This document shows positions 46,501 to 56,850 of a stretch of DNA of 64,000 nucleotides, one piece after another. The notes beneath the pieces are model-generated. The model saw nothing but the letters and a program-made list of their open reading frames with translations, did not search any database and had not been told where the DNA came from. Every line of letters begins with the position of its first letter. Within the stretch, counting starts at the first letter, position 1. Made by a program: the position numbers and the translations under genes. This DNA comes from Gloeophyllum trabeum ATCC 11539 (taxonomy: Eukaryota; Basidiomycota; Agaricomycetes; Gloeophyllales; Gloeophyllaceae): positions 1,399,177 to 1,463,176 of the forward strand of contig NW_006920418.1 of the NCBI RefSeq assembly GCF_000344685.1, read 5' to 3'.

Positions 46501-47668
46501 GATTCTGTTTTGGAACCAGATCTGTATCACTCGTTGTCAAAATACTCATGCAAGTCTATGCATGCGGCTGTACATTTTATCACTTCCTCCTTCGCTGTCC
46601 AAGAGTGAGACAAATGCAATCTATCGACGAACCTAAGATGTTAGCCAGAGGGAGCTATCGTCTCCAAATGTCCACTTGCCTGTAAGTTGGCAGCTTTGAA
46701 GTCTAATTCGGCAACGGAGTCGTAGAGAATATCCAAAATAATAAGTCCCCATTCGAAGAAGCTATATCGGGTATAAGCTGCGCAAGAGTTCTTCAGATCC
46801 AATCGCCTATTACGTGATGCGATGAAGACTCACCTCCTGGTACTCGATTTACCTTATGTTGAATGAAGAAGTATATCATTGGGATCATGGACAAGAAGAA
46901 TCTGTGTTGAGGTTTAACATAGAGCTAAAGACCCGAGGATGCGTAACTGTTCACGCACGCGGCGGCAAAACGTTGCCTAACCAGAGTATCGATTAGGGTA
47001 ATCTGCGGCAGGAGGATATTTGCAGCGTACCTCTTCTTCCTAGCTTCGCTGTTCGCGACAGGAGTACATGCTATACCTCCGAACATCCACGGTAAGTTGC
47101 ATACAATGTAAGTGATCATGAGCACGTCATGCGCGTCATGGTCGTCAGTCGAGGTAATGTACACCCAACCACCACACGATAGCGTTCGGATGATACCGGA
47201 AACAAATACAACAGTTGGTAGGGATGATTGTGCAGAACGTGTCAGATAGTACTGCAAGAATACAAGGGCGAAGCGGGGTCCTATAGCATCCAAGTTCAAG
47301 CCTGTTTTGTTATGCCACGAGGATAACCACACTCACCAGAGTTCATGGCTATCATGATCTGGAAGATATTTCTTTCAGGGTACCAATCTCCGATACTGCG
47401 CGTAAGATATTATGGATTGAACTGCAGGAATAGTGGTGGATGAACGTCTTGCTCACGTAGCCGATACAGATGGAAACCACTCCTCAGGATATCCAGCCAC
47501 ACCATTCTTGACTATCTTCTTATAGTGAAGCAGACAACCCAGTAAGAGTGCCGTTAGAAAGGTCGTGAGGGCCAAATAGGTGTGGACTACGGCTATCCGG
47601 GACGCGTCGAATGTTAGCCGAGCGCGTCTTCGATCGCTTTGTGCATCCATGACGCGCAACTCAACCAC
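43501..47668 (-). CDS. CWH43: CWH43, GPI-anchor ceramide remodelling protein
   Basis: Multi-pass ER protein that replaces diacylglycerol by ceramide in GPI anchors. N-terminal Frag1/PGAP2-like part from [20 protein letters not shown] and [20 protein letters not shown], then [21 protein letters not shown] second membrane part includes [20 protein letters not shown] and [20 protein letters not shown]. The C-terminal endonuclease/exonuclease/phosphatase-like part has [63 protein letters not shown] and GQFVVPKYG. This order equals the fused yeast Cwh43 (PGAP2-like plus PGAP2IP-like). Many introns; the 46.5-46.9 kb junction and the last exon are uncertain. I end the model at TAG (43501-43503) after HFYHVFNT; splicing on to 43,233 is an alternative. 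Confidence 0.85.
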
Positions 47669-48173
47669 TACGGACGGTTGCTTACTCAGGAGGTGGTGTA
47701 CTCTTCAGCGGGACGCGTCGACGGTGTTGACATGGACAGCCAGAATGCTGCGACTCGGCTGCGTCTGAGACGGTCGGGTGTCAGTGGCGATTAGGGCGGT
47801 CTGTGACTTCCGACTATGTACGTCATCTATCGCGTCTTTTCAAATGAACTGGGCGGTCGCGTCCACCGGCTAACAGCAATGGCCCCCGCTATGTAGGCAA
47901 AGGCTCGATATATGGCAATGAGAGTGAATACCTAAATGAGGCGGCATTGATACTTTTGAACAATTCGCTGCCATTCAACTGATCCGAGGTTAATTCAATC
48001 AACAGCCCTCCTGGCTCGCTGTATACATGTGCAGATATAGGTCGTACGTGAACCAGATGAGCATCACTCTCTAAAGAAGTAAGATTGCTATGTAGGCGAT
48101 TGACCTGTTCGAGGCAGCGTGGTACCGATGTAAACGGTGCCGTCCACGGAAGCCAGAGTGGGTTTGTCGCTAA
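47669..48173. other. intergenic, CWH43 promoter side
   Basis: About 500 bp, no supported gene. Contains the upstream region of CWH43 and the 3' flank of the RWD-like gene. Confidence 0.35.
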
Positions 48174-48969
48174 TCATCTTGGACCAAAACCCATTCCTCT
48201 CTTAAACCATCTTTCCCAGTCGGAGCCTAACAATCGCAGTCTTTGGGTAAGCTCGCTCAGGGTTGCTACTTCTTCCAAACCCCTCAGATTCGCCGGAATA
48301 TGGGCTGCTGCATCTGAAGCGACATGATCCTTGACTTCTACTCGGGCCTGTTGCCATCGCATACTCTTAGAATCGATGAAGACAATGACGGATCAATCAT
48401 TGATAGGGAGGCACTGAGCACTGAAGATCCACACCTTGACCTTTTTGAGATATTCATCTACGTCGCTTTCCTCTCCTTGACAAACGAGCACAGCGGGTTT
48501 GCCAAGCTTCAGGTATCCTCTCAGGCTATGCTCCACCGTCAATTGATGCAGAGAACGTATTTTTGCCCTGTTCGAGATATGGTGAAAGAACAAGACAGCG
48601 CGCAGATCTGCGGGAGGCATCCCGAGGGAGGCTTGAGGTCAGACGGTGTACACTGTGCAAGCCAGGCGTATAGCAGAAGCCCAAGGACATAGATGACAAG
48701 CCTAACGCATGACGTTTCACAGACTCAGTCGGGACTGCAGCAGCAATGAGAAACAGTGAAGCTGCAACAGTGCAAGAGCACGCGTGCAGATTCGTGATTC
48801 CATTCTCCCACGGGGCTTCGCTACGATATTCGCCGGCATGGGCATGAGCTTCACTGTAGTTCCCACTCTTCGTCAGGCTGCGTGTTTGAAGGGCATCGAC
48901 CACGGGAGCATCGTATAGGTCATCCTTGTCGATGTGTATATATCGTACAAATAAATCTAATACCTCCAA
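48174..48969 (-). CDS. RWD/DUF1115-like protein, partial model
   Basis: On the minus strand the best segment is PPADLRAVLFFHHISNRAKI and GYLKLGKPAVLVCQGEESDV-DEYLKKVKVW, then SMRWQQARVEVKDHVASD and LGSDWERWFKRGMGFGPR at the stop. This resembles the C-terminal DUF1115 part of RWDD2-type proteins, where a loop G(K/S)PGxxxVEGxxxxVDEYxxxxKxxxWQ is typical. An intron must separate VKVW and MRWQQ. The upstream frame (48,640-48,969, VLDLFVRYIHIDKDD and beyond) does not look like an RWD domain, so the 5' half of the model is weak; the gene may be truncated or its first exons missed. Function unknown. Confidence 0.45.
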
Positions 48970-49055
48970 CCCCGGAATTACATCGAAATTGTCTTTGTGC
49001 CCGTAGTTTATATCGGATTCATGTTCGCGTCTATACGATTAGATGAGCCTGGTGA

Positions 49056-50661
49056 TTAACTGATGGGCGCAGCATAATAGTTACCCTGACTTCCCGGCCC
49101 GCTAATGGTACGACCCGACGAGCTCAAATTAGTCAGAGGAATATCCTGTGTTCCAAGGTAGCTCCGAGACTCCACGTAACGGTAAAGATTGAGAATGAGC
49201 CTTGACATCATTGTGACAGAGATCCTGAAATATGGGCAACAGTAAACGGGACTATGACGGAGAAAAATATCTATGGATGCCACACACGTATTGGCGAAGA
49301 TTGAGAGCGCGCCCTTCAGGAGCGGCTGAACAGGACGAAGCGTAAGCTCAGAATCTAGCATGCATGGTAGGAACCTACTTGTCCAAACTGGATGGTGTGA
49401 AAACGGCATGAGGACTCGCGAGGAACTACACAAATGCATAGTAGACGAGCTCACGTAATACGTCAGAATATTTGCCGCGTTTGCCAGGACCATACATCTG
49501 GGATGAGCCATTGATACATATGTTTATAAAAGAAATGCCGTGAGAAGAAAACTTACCCATAGTACAGCGCACCTACGTAAAGTGGGACTATGAGATGACT
49601 CGCGCTCCAGGAATTTCGCTCACCATCACGCAGAAAGAGCATTCCTATCCCCCACCAGTGCTTCAATCCTTCAACTTGCGGCGGCCGCATCTTCCAAGTC
49701 CGGATCACAGTCAGCGTGAAGATTAGGGAGTCGAACGCGAAGCAAGCTTCCCATGCTGCCGCAAGATCTATGACCTCGTTGAGCACTAGGAGGTTGTGCG
49801 CACTGCTTTATACTTACAGAATTCCCTTGATCTTGATCAGCTTGGGTGACAAATTATGATTGAATCAGCATACGAATGACCAGGATAAATTACATGACAA
49901 CCAGGCACGTCGGTATCCACCATCGTCCTTCCCTGGAGGGTGAAGCCCTGACCGAAAGGACTACACTCAGCCAAGACTACATTATCATACTGTTAGGAGT
50001 ACTCACTATTGCTCCCGAAATCGCCAGAATGCCAGCTACAATGAGAGTGGCCAATATGCATCGACTGCGGTTATATATCACGTAGACCCGTACTACCATG
50101 AGCACTAGTAACCAGGTGAGTATTGACTGACAGCGAAGATGGATGAACGACTTTGCCCATACCTCCAATGAATATCTGGCTTATCAAGAGGGCGATCTCG
50201 TACTCCCATTCGAACGCGGTGCATCTATCCGGGTGCAGCGTCAGTGAATGACACGGGATTGACTTCCATTCCTCACATCTAAGAGCTGTATCTTGAGAAG
50301 CTCCGCTGTGTAAGCAGGAGTACAACATACCCGGGACGGAAAATTGGCAAAAGACTCATAAATTACGAGGGCATTGGATATTGCACCGAAGTACCGATTG
50401 AGTATGAAGGATATCTTGCCAAGCGTCCAAGGCCTCCTCCAGATATACGAAATCTCGTCGCCCGACGTCAAGATATGATCATAATAAAGCACGGCTACAT
50501 GGTGTCAAAGGAGAATAGTTCAATAAAGGTAGACTTCATACCTGCAGCCATAAGAGTGAGGTAGTCATGTAGCCTGCTAGCCGCGTATTATGTATATTAG
50601 GCTGGCATGTAGGTATCAAAAGAGGAGGTACTCGCAGCGTAGGGAAGTCTTCTTCGGTCAT
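49056..50661 (-). CDS. DUF6533-type multi-pass membrane protein
   Basis: Member of a basidiomycete-expanded family of about seven transmembrane helices, function unknown. The hallmark segment is VLYYDHILTSGDEISYIWRR followed by PWTLGKISFILNRYFG. Further exons give CTAFEWEYEIALLISQIFIG, TWLLVLMVVRVYVIYNRSRC, ACFAFDSLIFTLTVIRTWKM and a tail SVTMMSRLILNLYRYVES ending QGNYYAAPIS. Several introns of about 50-60 nt. The first exon is uncertain: the ATG at 50661 (MTEEDFPTLR) does not join in frame to the hallmark exon by any splice I could find, so the true start may differ. I saw no second copy in the window. Confidence 0.7.
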
Positions 50662-51503
50662 AGTTCAGACCGGTGGCCCGTGGGGGTGAAGCAGTTAGAA
50701 GGCACCCCTTAGTTGCCAGTTATACAACTAGAGCTGTGGGTAGGTGATGCATGAAGCTTACATAGACTATAGGCCATAGGCGGGCCAGAAAGCCTTCGGA
50801 CTATTTGGAGTTCCGCGACGGATCTACCATGATCATCAAGAGCTACTCGGTACGTGCAGGCCGCCTCCTTGATACGTTTGAACATCCAGACTGCGTAATG
50901 TGATTTATTATGACCGTACATGGGCCTGATGAGAGCCGGTTAAAACATGTTCGGCAGGGTGCACAGGTTGTTGTTTAGTGACCCATCGATCTCTGCGTAC
51001 GAGGAATAGCCTTGGTGACGGTTTGCTCGCTCGCACCGCGGATCTTTTGGTGGACATCCCAGTCACACGACCACTAAAGAAAGCCTCTAGGGTGCTTCCG
51101 GGGCGTCGATTGTACCTGACCTTGTACCAGGTAGATAATCGGTTCAACGGTGCACGTTCATCGAATGGAAGCCTCCCACTTGCACGAGGGTTATAGAAAG
51201 ATTGAGCCTCTCCAAGCGGGAAGTGTAAGATACTCTCAGGCAACTTGAAGTACGTTCAAGTTGTAGGGGCGTCCGGCACACGTTACGCCCAGGACACGTC
51301 AGGGACGAAGCTTAGATATGATCGGCACATCGGTCAGTGGCGCAAGACAGATGCGGTATAGACCTACTAGTACGCTACCCTTACCGTCCTGTAGAATAGA
51401 ATGAACAGAGACCCTTTCCCAGACCGTGTATTGATGAGGAGCAGGTGGAAAGTGGCCACTGCGCGAAGCGCTCCTAAGCAGGCCGATGTCACGCTTCGCT
51501 TCG
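50662..51503. other. intergenic left of inverted-repeat array
   Basis: No supported gene. A minus-strand frame at 50908-51243 (about 110 codons, with LNRLSTWYKVRYNRRPGSTL) is the longest but has no family I recognise. Confidence 0.35.
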
Positions 51504-51528
51504 GAGTCCTAGTCTCGTCCCCAGACGT

Positions 51529-51590
51529 TATAGAGAGGATCGGATCTCTCCGTTCGAAGTTCCAAAATCTTGTACGAGATCCTCTCTATA
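51529..51590. repeat. 62-bp TATA-bounded inverted-repeat unit, left copy
   Basis: Starts TATAGAGAGGATC and ends GATCCTCTCTATA, so it is itself an inverted repeat. An equal-length reverse-complement copy sits at 53497-53558. The match between copies continues outward about 19 bp (TAGTCTCGTCCCCAGACGT before this copy). Confidence 0.8.
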
Positions 51591-51715
51591 ACGTCTGGTG
51601 CACTTCGACCGAGAGCTATTACTTCCTGTCACAGCGTGACAAAAAGCGGGACCGTGACCAGGTGTGACCTATGACGGAAGTAATAGCTCACGATCGAAGT
51701 GCACCAGACGTTATA
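51587..51715. mobile_element. 129-bp MITE-like element
   Basis: Terminal inverted repeats of 21 bp begin TATAACGTCTGGTGCACTTC (51587-51607) and are perfectly inverted at 51695-51715. An inner perfect arm of 14 bp, GAGCTATTACTTCC (51613-51626), pairs with 51676-51689. It shares its terminal TATA with the units on either side. Confidence 0.7.
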
Positions 51716-52166
51716 AGTGCTGCTCAATTCTTATTTCGTTCGTCCGTTCGTCTGTTCGTTCGATTGAGCGCGTCCAAAAGAGTGAGGAAGCAATGATGGC
51801 CGGCGATTCGGGACCACGGTCATGTGATGTGTTCTCCGTTGGTGGCCGGCACATTTATTTCCTGAGGCTTTTTCGAGATATATGCACAAGCATGATAAGA
51901 GCCCCAATTGGGTCAATACTCAGCCTGGGCACCCGGTCCATACATCTCAGAATTGCTATGAGGAGAATAATGTGGCATGTGATCTACGTCGACGGATTTC
52001 GTCCACATAACTAGCCACGGAAATTCTCGATGCCTTGCCGCGACCGGTGAGCACATCACATGACCGTGGTCCCGGATCGCCGGCCATCATTGCTTCCTCA
52101 CTCTTTTGGACGCGCTCAGACGAACGGACGAACGGACGAACGAAATAAGAATTGAGCAGCACTATA
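51712..52166. mobile_element. 455-bp TIR element, TGCTCAATTCT family
   Basis: Arms 51712-51831 and 52053-52166 are near-perfect inverted repeats of about 115-120 bp. The ends read TATAAGTGCTGCTCAATTCT and the reverse complement. The arms contain short TTCGT/TCCG tandem steps (around 51738-51765). The unique middle has no coding signal. Probably non-autonomous. Confidence 0.8.
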
Positions 52167-52384
52167 AGGCGTGCTCAATTCTACAATTCGGCCGTTCGCT
52201 CGAGCAATCGTTCGCGCTTTCGTTCGCGCCAGGAATAGCTCAAGAAGTGATGCGGGAGATGGCCGAATAATCATGTGACTTTCTCCTCCGCGCTGGTTTG
52301 GCTCGCTCAAGCTCTCTGTGTAAGTAACCCAAATACAATATATGGTTAGGAATGTACTACTGGGCCTGCGCCGTAGGATGGGGA

Positions 52385-52530
52385 TTAAAGTAATGATGAC
52401 AGGCACTAAACGTCTGTTCTGTTACTATGTTACCACCATGTAATGAGCTTATTGCCAGTGAATAGGAGACGTTGCAAAACTTTGAAGTTCGAGCCGCTCG
52501 AGGGAGCAGACGCTCGGCTCCCTTCGGCCA
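52385..52530 (+). repeat. 146-bp direct repeat, left gap flank
   Basis: Identical base for base to 53259-53404, directly on the other side of the N run. Most simply the two contig ends are the same locus. Confidence 0.9.
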
Positions 52531-53258
52531 NNNNNNNNNNNNNNNNNNNNNNNNNNNNNNNNNNNNNNNNNNNNNNNNNNNNNNNNNNNNNNNNNNNNNN
52601 NNNNNNNNNNNNNNNNNNNNNNNNNNNNNNNNNNNNNNNNNNNNNNNNNNNNNNNNNNNNNNNNNNNNNNNNNNNNNNNNNNNNNNNNNNNNNNNNNNNN
52701 NNNNNNNNNNNNNNNNNNNNNNNNNNNNNNNNNNNNNNNNNNNNNNNNNNNNNNNNNNNNNNNNNNNNNNNNNNNNNNNNNNNNNNNNNNNNNNNNNNNN
52801 NNNNNNNNNNNNNNNNNNNNNNNNNNNNNNNNNNNNNNNNNNNNNNNNNNNNNNNNNNNNNNNNNNNNNNNNNNNNNNNNNNNNNNNNNNNNNNNNNNNN
52901 NNNNNNNNNNNNNNNNNNNNNNNNNNNNNNNNNNNNNNNNNNNNNNNNNNNNNNNNNNNNNNNNNNNNNNNNNNNNNNNNNNNNNNNNNNNNNNNNNNNN
53001 NNNNNNNNNNNNNNNNNNNNNNNNNNNNNNNNNNNNNNNNNNNNNNNNNNNNNNNNNNNNNNNNNNNNNNNNNNNNNNNNNNNNNNNNNNNNNNNNNNNN
53101 NNNNNNNNNNNNNNNNNNNNNNNNNNNNNNNNNNNNNNNNNNNNNNNNNNNNNNNNNNNNNNNNNNNNNNNNNNNNNNNNNNNNNNNNNNNNNNNNNNNN
53201 NNNNNNNNNNNNNNNNNNNNNNNNNNNNNNNNNNNNNNNNNNNNNNNNNNNNNNNNNN
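52531..53258. other. assembly gap, 728 N
   Basis: Run of N. Open frames reported through it are meaningless. Confidence 0.99.
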
Positions 53259-53404
53259 TTAAAGTAATGATGACAGGCACTAAACGTCTGTTCTGTTACT
53301 ATGTTACCACCATGTAATGAGCTTATTGCCAGTGAATAGGAGACGTTGCAAAACTTTGAAGTTCGAGCCGCTCGAGGGAGCAGACGCTCGGCTCCCTTCG
53401 GCCA
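53259..53404 (+). repeat. 146-bp direct repeat, right gap flank
   Basis: Second identical copy; it runs on directly into the right arm of the TIR element (53399 onward). Confidence 0.9.
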
Positions 53405-53496
53405 TCTCCCGCATCACTTCTTGAGCTATTCCTGGCGCGAACGAAAGCGCGAACGATTGCTCGAGCGAACGGCCGAATTGTAGAATTGAGCATGCC

Positions 53497-53558
53497 TATA
53501 GAGAGGATCTCGTACAAGATTTTGGAACTCCGAACGGAGAGATCCGATCCTCTCTATA
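53497..53558. repeat. 62-bp TATA-bounded unit, right inverted copy
   Basis: Reverse complement of 51529-51590 with the same length; matching flank ACGTCTGGGGACGAGACTA follows. Together with the left copy it frames the whole 2-kb array as one large inverted repeat. Confidence 0.8.
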
Positions 53559-53633
53559 ACGTCTGGGGACGAGACTACGGAGTCCTGGCCGCCACAAAGC
53601 TCTCCCTTACATACTGACCCACTAGCACCGAGG

Positions 53634-55027
53634 ATGCCCGGGAAGAGTCCTATCCCCATCACGGTGTTCACAGGTTTCCTTGGAGCAGGGAAAGTAAGCA
53701 GACAACTGCATCGAGTAGCTAGCCAGCTGATCTGATCCGCGGGCCTTGTCCGTTCTGACCAGACTTCGATCATCTTATCTCTGCTCCCCCAGCTACCGAA
53801 GGACTACAAGGTAGTCCTTCTGAAGAACGAGTTTGGAGATGTTGAAGGTCAGTTCCTTAGCACGGCATTCTATGTATCGGCCGACAAGTTCCTCCAGTGG
53901 ATAGCCAACTGGCCAAACAGTCTCATCTCACGGCGGTCAGCGAGATTCTGAATGGCTGTATGTGAGCCGTCCTAGCCTGTCTTCCAAGAGATCTCTATCC
54001 AATCTTTATACTTCGATACAGGTGCTGCGTACTTGTTGGCCAGATGAAGACGGCTCTGCTGGAAATTCGCGGCACGTGTCAAATAGCTCTATATCGCACA
54101 GCCGTTAATCAATCGCTGCAGACAACTACTGGCCGGATCGCATTATAATTGAATGCTCGTTAGTATAGGTTCGCACCATATGTCAGATTCTATGGCTAAA
54201 GTTGATACTTTGCAGGGGATCAGCCTTTCCCGCGACCTTGGCATTCCAGATCAGAGAACTCGAGCGCGAAACACGCGGAGACTTCAAGCTCGATGCCATC
54301 GTGACAGTGATAGACGCCGAGAACTTTACGGGTTATGAAGACTCTTCTCCCACTTCCAAGATGCAGGCAAGTTATACTGACGTGATATTGATCGTAAGCA
54401 TCTCTGCGCAGTTGTACTTAGTATTTGCGCTGATTCTAGGATACCATATAGAATAAATGGGAACACGTTTCGGAACGACAACTAGACATCCTAATAGACG
54501 AGCTCAACACCTTGAATGACCTTACACCAAAGATACGATGCCAGGGACGCAACGGTGTTGACCCTAATCTCATCTTCGGGCTGGACACGAAGCTATTCTC
54601 CGAAACCGACAAAGAGTTGACGCGGATTGATGGCACGCACAATGAAGAAGTGGAGACAGTCACTATCTACAAAGGTCCAGCGTCTGAGAAGCCTCATTCT
54701 CACCACGACCACGGTCGCGGCCACGATGACCAGAAGACGGAAGACGGCAACCTCGAGGAGACTGCGGTGGAACCAGTAAAAGAGGATATCCTGGTTGCAG
54801 CTCTCAATGAACTGTCGAAGGAAAGTGTATGGAGGGTCAAAGGTTTCGTCAGAGTCCCGGGCGGTACCAAAATACTGAACTGGGCCTTTGGACGGTTTGA
54901 GCTGACAGACTTGCAAGGAGGGAAATCGGAGGGTGCGGTCATCAGGCTCACCGCGATGGGGGAAAGAGGCGAAGTCAAACGAGCCATTCGCGAATTCGCA
55001 GCAGCGCTGGACGCAGAGCTGCTATAG
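53634..55027 (+). CDS. CobW/COG0523-family GTPase (metal chaperone type)
   Basis: G3E P-loop GTPase; relatives deliver or handle zinc or cobalt. Start MPGKSPIPITVFTGFLGAGK runs straight into the Walker A, TT following after intron 1. Then LPKDYKVVLLKNEFGDVE, SEILNGCMCC (the family CXCC metal motif, split by an intron inside the Met codon), VLVGQMKTALLEIR, AFPATLAFQIRELERE, DAIVTVIDAENFTGYED, a WEHVSERQLDILIDELN block and the C-terminal domain with SVWRVKGFVRVPGGTKILNW. Between them is a His-rich insert HSHHDHGRGHDD, a likely metal-binding stretch. Ends LDAELL. Around six exons; intron placement between 53,850 and 54,350 is approximate. The inverted-repeat array ends about 50 bp before the ATG. 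Confidence 0.85.
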
Positions 55028-55308
55028 GTGTATTCTTCATAACAAGTACAGGAACTACAGTAATACTTGCAGAACGCGAGGCACGTACCGCGTCTGCGAG
55101 TGCTTCTGTTCCCAGCCACCGCGGAGTAGGTCTAGGCCGATCAGAATTGAGACGCGCGATCGGGACAAACACGTGGGGGACGCTAATTATGCCCTCGCCC
55201 AACAATCACATGAATCCCCATGTTCTACCTAACCACCCATGATCTCCACCGTTCTCAAGTCTGGTGTGTCGGTCTCCTCGTCTTTCTGCGGCGCTCGCGC
55301 TCACCAAT

Positions 55309-56410
55309 ATGCTTGAATTTTTTGGGGACTGGAATGCAGCTAGCGCGTATTTCTATCTGCCCATCGACGAGGAGAACGATGCCTCAAGTTCGACGGTATC
55401 CAAGCAAATATCATGGAAGGAGGGCCAATCGGGAGACGTGAAAGGCTGCGCGCCATCTGACTCTGCTTCCGACGCGCGAGCACGCCCAACGTCGCGTAAG
55501 ACGGCTGCGATAGACGACGTCCTGGCTCGGAATGATCTGTATGAGGTCCTCGGCATACCCAAATCCAAGGCAGTCGATAGACTGGCTCTACGTCGAGCTT
55601 ATCTATTGAGAAGCAAAGAGTGCCATCCAGAGTATGCTGATTTTTGCACTATTGTCACGAGGATCTCCTGACCAGGATCGATCGCAGTAAATTCCCAAAC
55701 AATCCTGAAGCCACTCGCGCTTTCCAGAAGGTTTGCATAGCATACGATGTTCTAAGCAAGCCCTCCTCGAAGCGAATATACGATTCGTGTCGGAGTCCTC
55801 AGGACTTCTTCAACGCACGTCCGCCGGGCTACTCTGAGCAAACCTTCCGAGGGGTGGTCATCGGCGTCTTTAATGACTTCTTGGACGGAGATCTGGAAAT
55901 GGTCCGGACTCTGCTGAGTGAGTCCTGTGGGATTATATGTCATTCCTACGTCTGACACACATTTGCCAGGATCTGTCAATGATATTAATCCATCCCTACG
56001 ATTAGGGGAGGAAACCGTGAACGCAGTTTTGTCGACCCTACACAATATACGCGAACGAGCTCTCAGTGCGTCTACCTGCCGTGCAAGTATTATGCTCCCG
56101 TTTGACGTCTGTGATAGCTTGCCGAACGTGTATCCTAGCTCTCCATGCTGAGCTTGGCCACCTTCTGGAAGTCCAACACGCCTTCCGCCAACTCTCCTAT
56201 TTCGACCTCATGGGCCGGTCACGCCTTACTGTCCAATTAGCCCGCATTACCCTCAGCATGCCGATGGCCATCGAACGCGCCATACAAGAGCAAGCACTTC
56301 TTTCAGGTGCAGATATCAAGAATGAGAAAGCTCTGATCCCTCGACCGGTAGGGGCAGTGATCCGCAGCGTTGTCCTCGTCCTCGAGCGCTTGGAGCGCAT
56401 CCTAAAGTAG
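55309..56410 (+). CDS. J-domain protein of unknown type
   Basis: Probable Hsp70 co-chaperone. Start MLEFFGDWNAASAYFYLPID (the ATG at 55264 is less likely given its short hydrophobic lead). The J domain is in the middle: NDLYEVLGIPKSKAVDRLAL, RRAYLLRSKECHPD, KFPNNPEATRAFQKVCIAYD-VLSKPSSKRIYD. The HPD is intact only if the intron ends at the AG before TAAATTCCC (about 55,688); the earlier AG gives HPE. Downstream is a helical domain (GVFNDFLDGDLEMVRTLLS and ALHAELGHLLEVQHAFRQLS) ending LERLERILK, which I cannot assign. No Cys-rich or GF domain. Lies 281 bp after the CobW-type gene on the same strand. Confidence 0.75.
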
Positions 56411-56850
56411 TCATAGACTGTCATTTCCTTCATTTCTGCTCGTTTTACCGCTCGCTATCTCGATATGCTTATCTATTTCTCGCGTTCCCCCTTCTCAGGT
56501 ACTGGGTATTTGGCTGCAACTTAGACTTACAACTAGAGATAATCATTTGTACTTTACGACAAGATACATTGAGACACGAAACGATACCGGGACATTATAT
56601 TCGTACACACTGAACGTACAGACTTCCGGAACTTCAATAAAAAGGTGGACAAAAACTCACGAACGTCATCCTACGGCAGGAACCCATAAGGACGACAGGG
56701 AGTAACCTCATTAACAACGAACATATGATTGTCCACACCGCGCAACGCCCGCTCAAGATGGCCCCATGACGTAGGATTGCCCACCACGACCATCGTTCGC
56801 CTAGTCGAAGGAGACCGGCTGAGCAGCATGACCTAACCAGACTTAGGCTA
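56411..56850. other. convergent 3' region
   Basis: 440 bp between convergent genes, no coding signal seen. Confidence 0.4.

Larger units (their letters stand above)
52163..53500. mobile_element. TIR element of same family, interrupted by gap
   Basis: Arms 52163-52265 and 53399-53500 are inverted copies of about 100 bp. The ends (TATAAGGCGTGCTCAATTCT) share TGCTCAATTCT with the neighbouring 455-bp element, so both belong to one family. The interior holds the N gap and the duplicated 146-bp sequence, so true length is unknown. Confidence 0.75.

Noticed and set aside
33073..47668. Run of minus-strand genes as an operon or metabolite cluster
   Set aside because: ABC transporter, AP-3 beta and CWH43 are unrelated housekeeping or transport functions with separate introns and promoters; no biosynthetic backbone enzyme is present.
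50908..51243. 110-codon minus-strand frame
   Set aside because: Reads fairly smoothly, but there is no recognisable motif, no neighbour exon and no family; not enough to call a gene.
52357..53317. Long frames across the N run
   Set aside because: Artefacts of unknown bases; no stop codon can be read in N.
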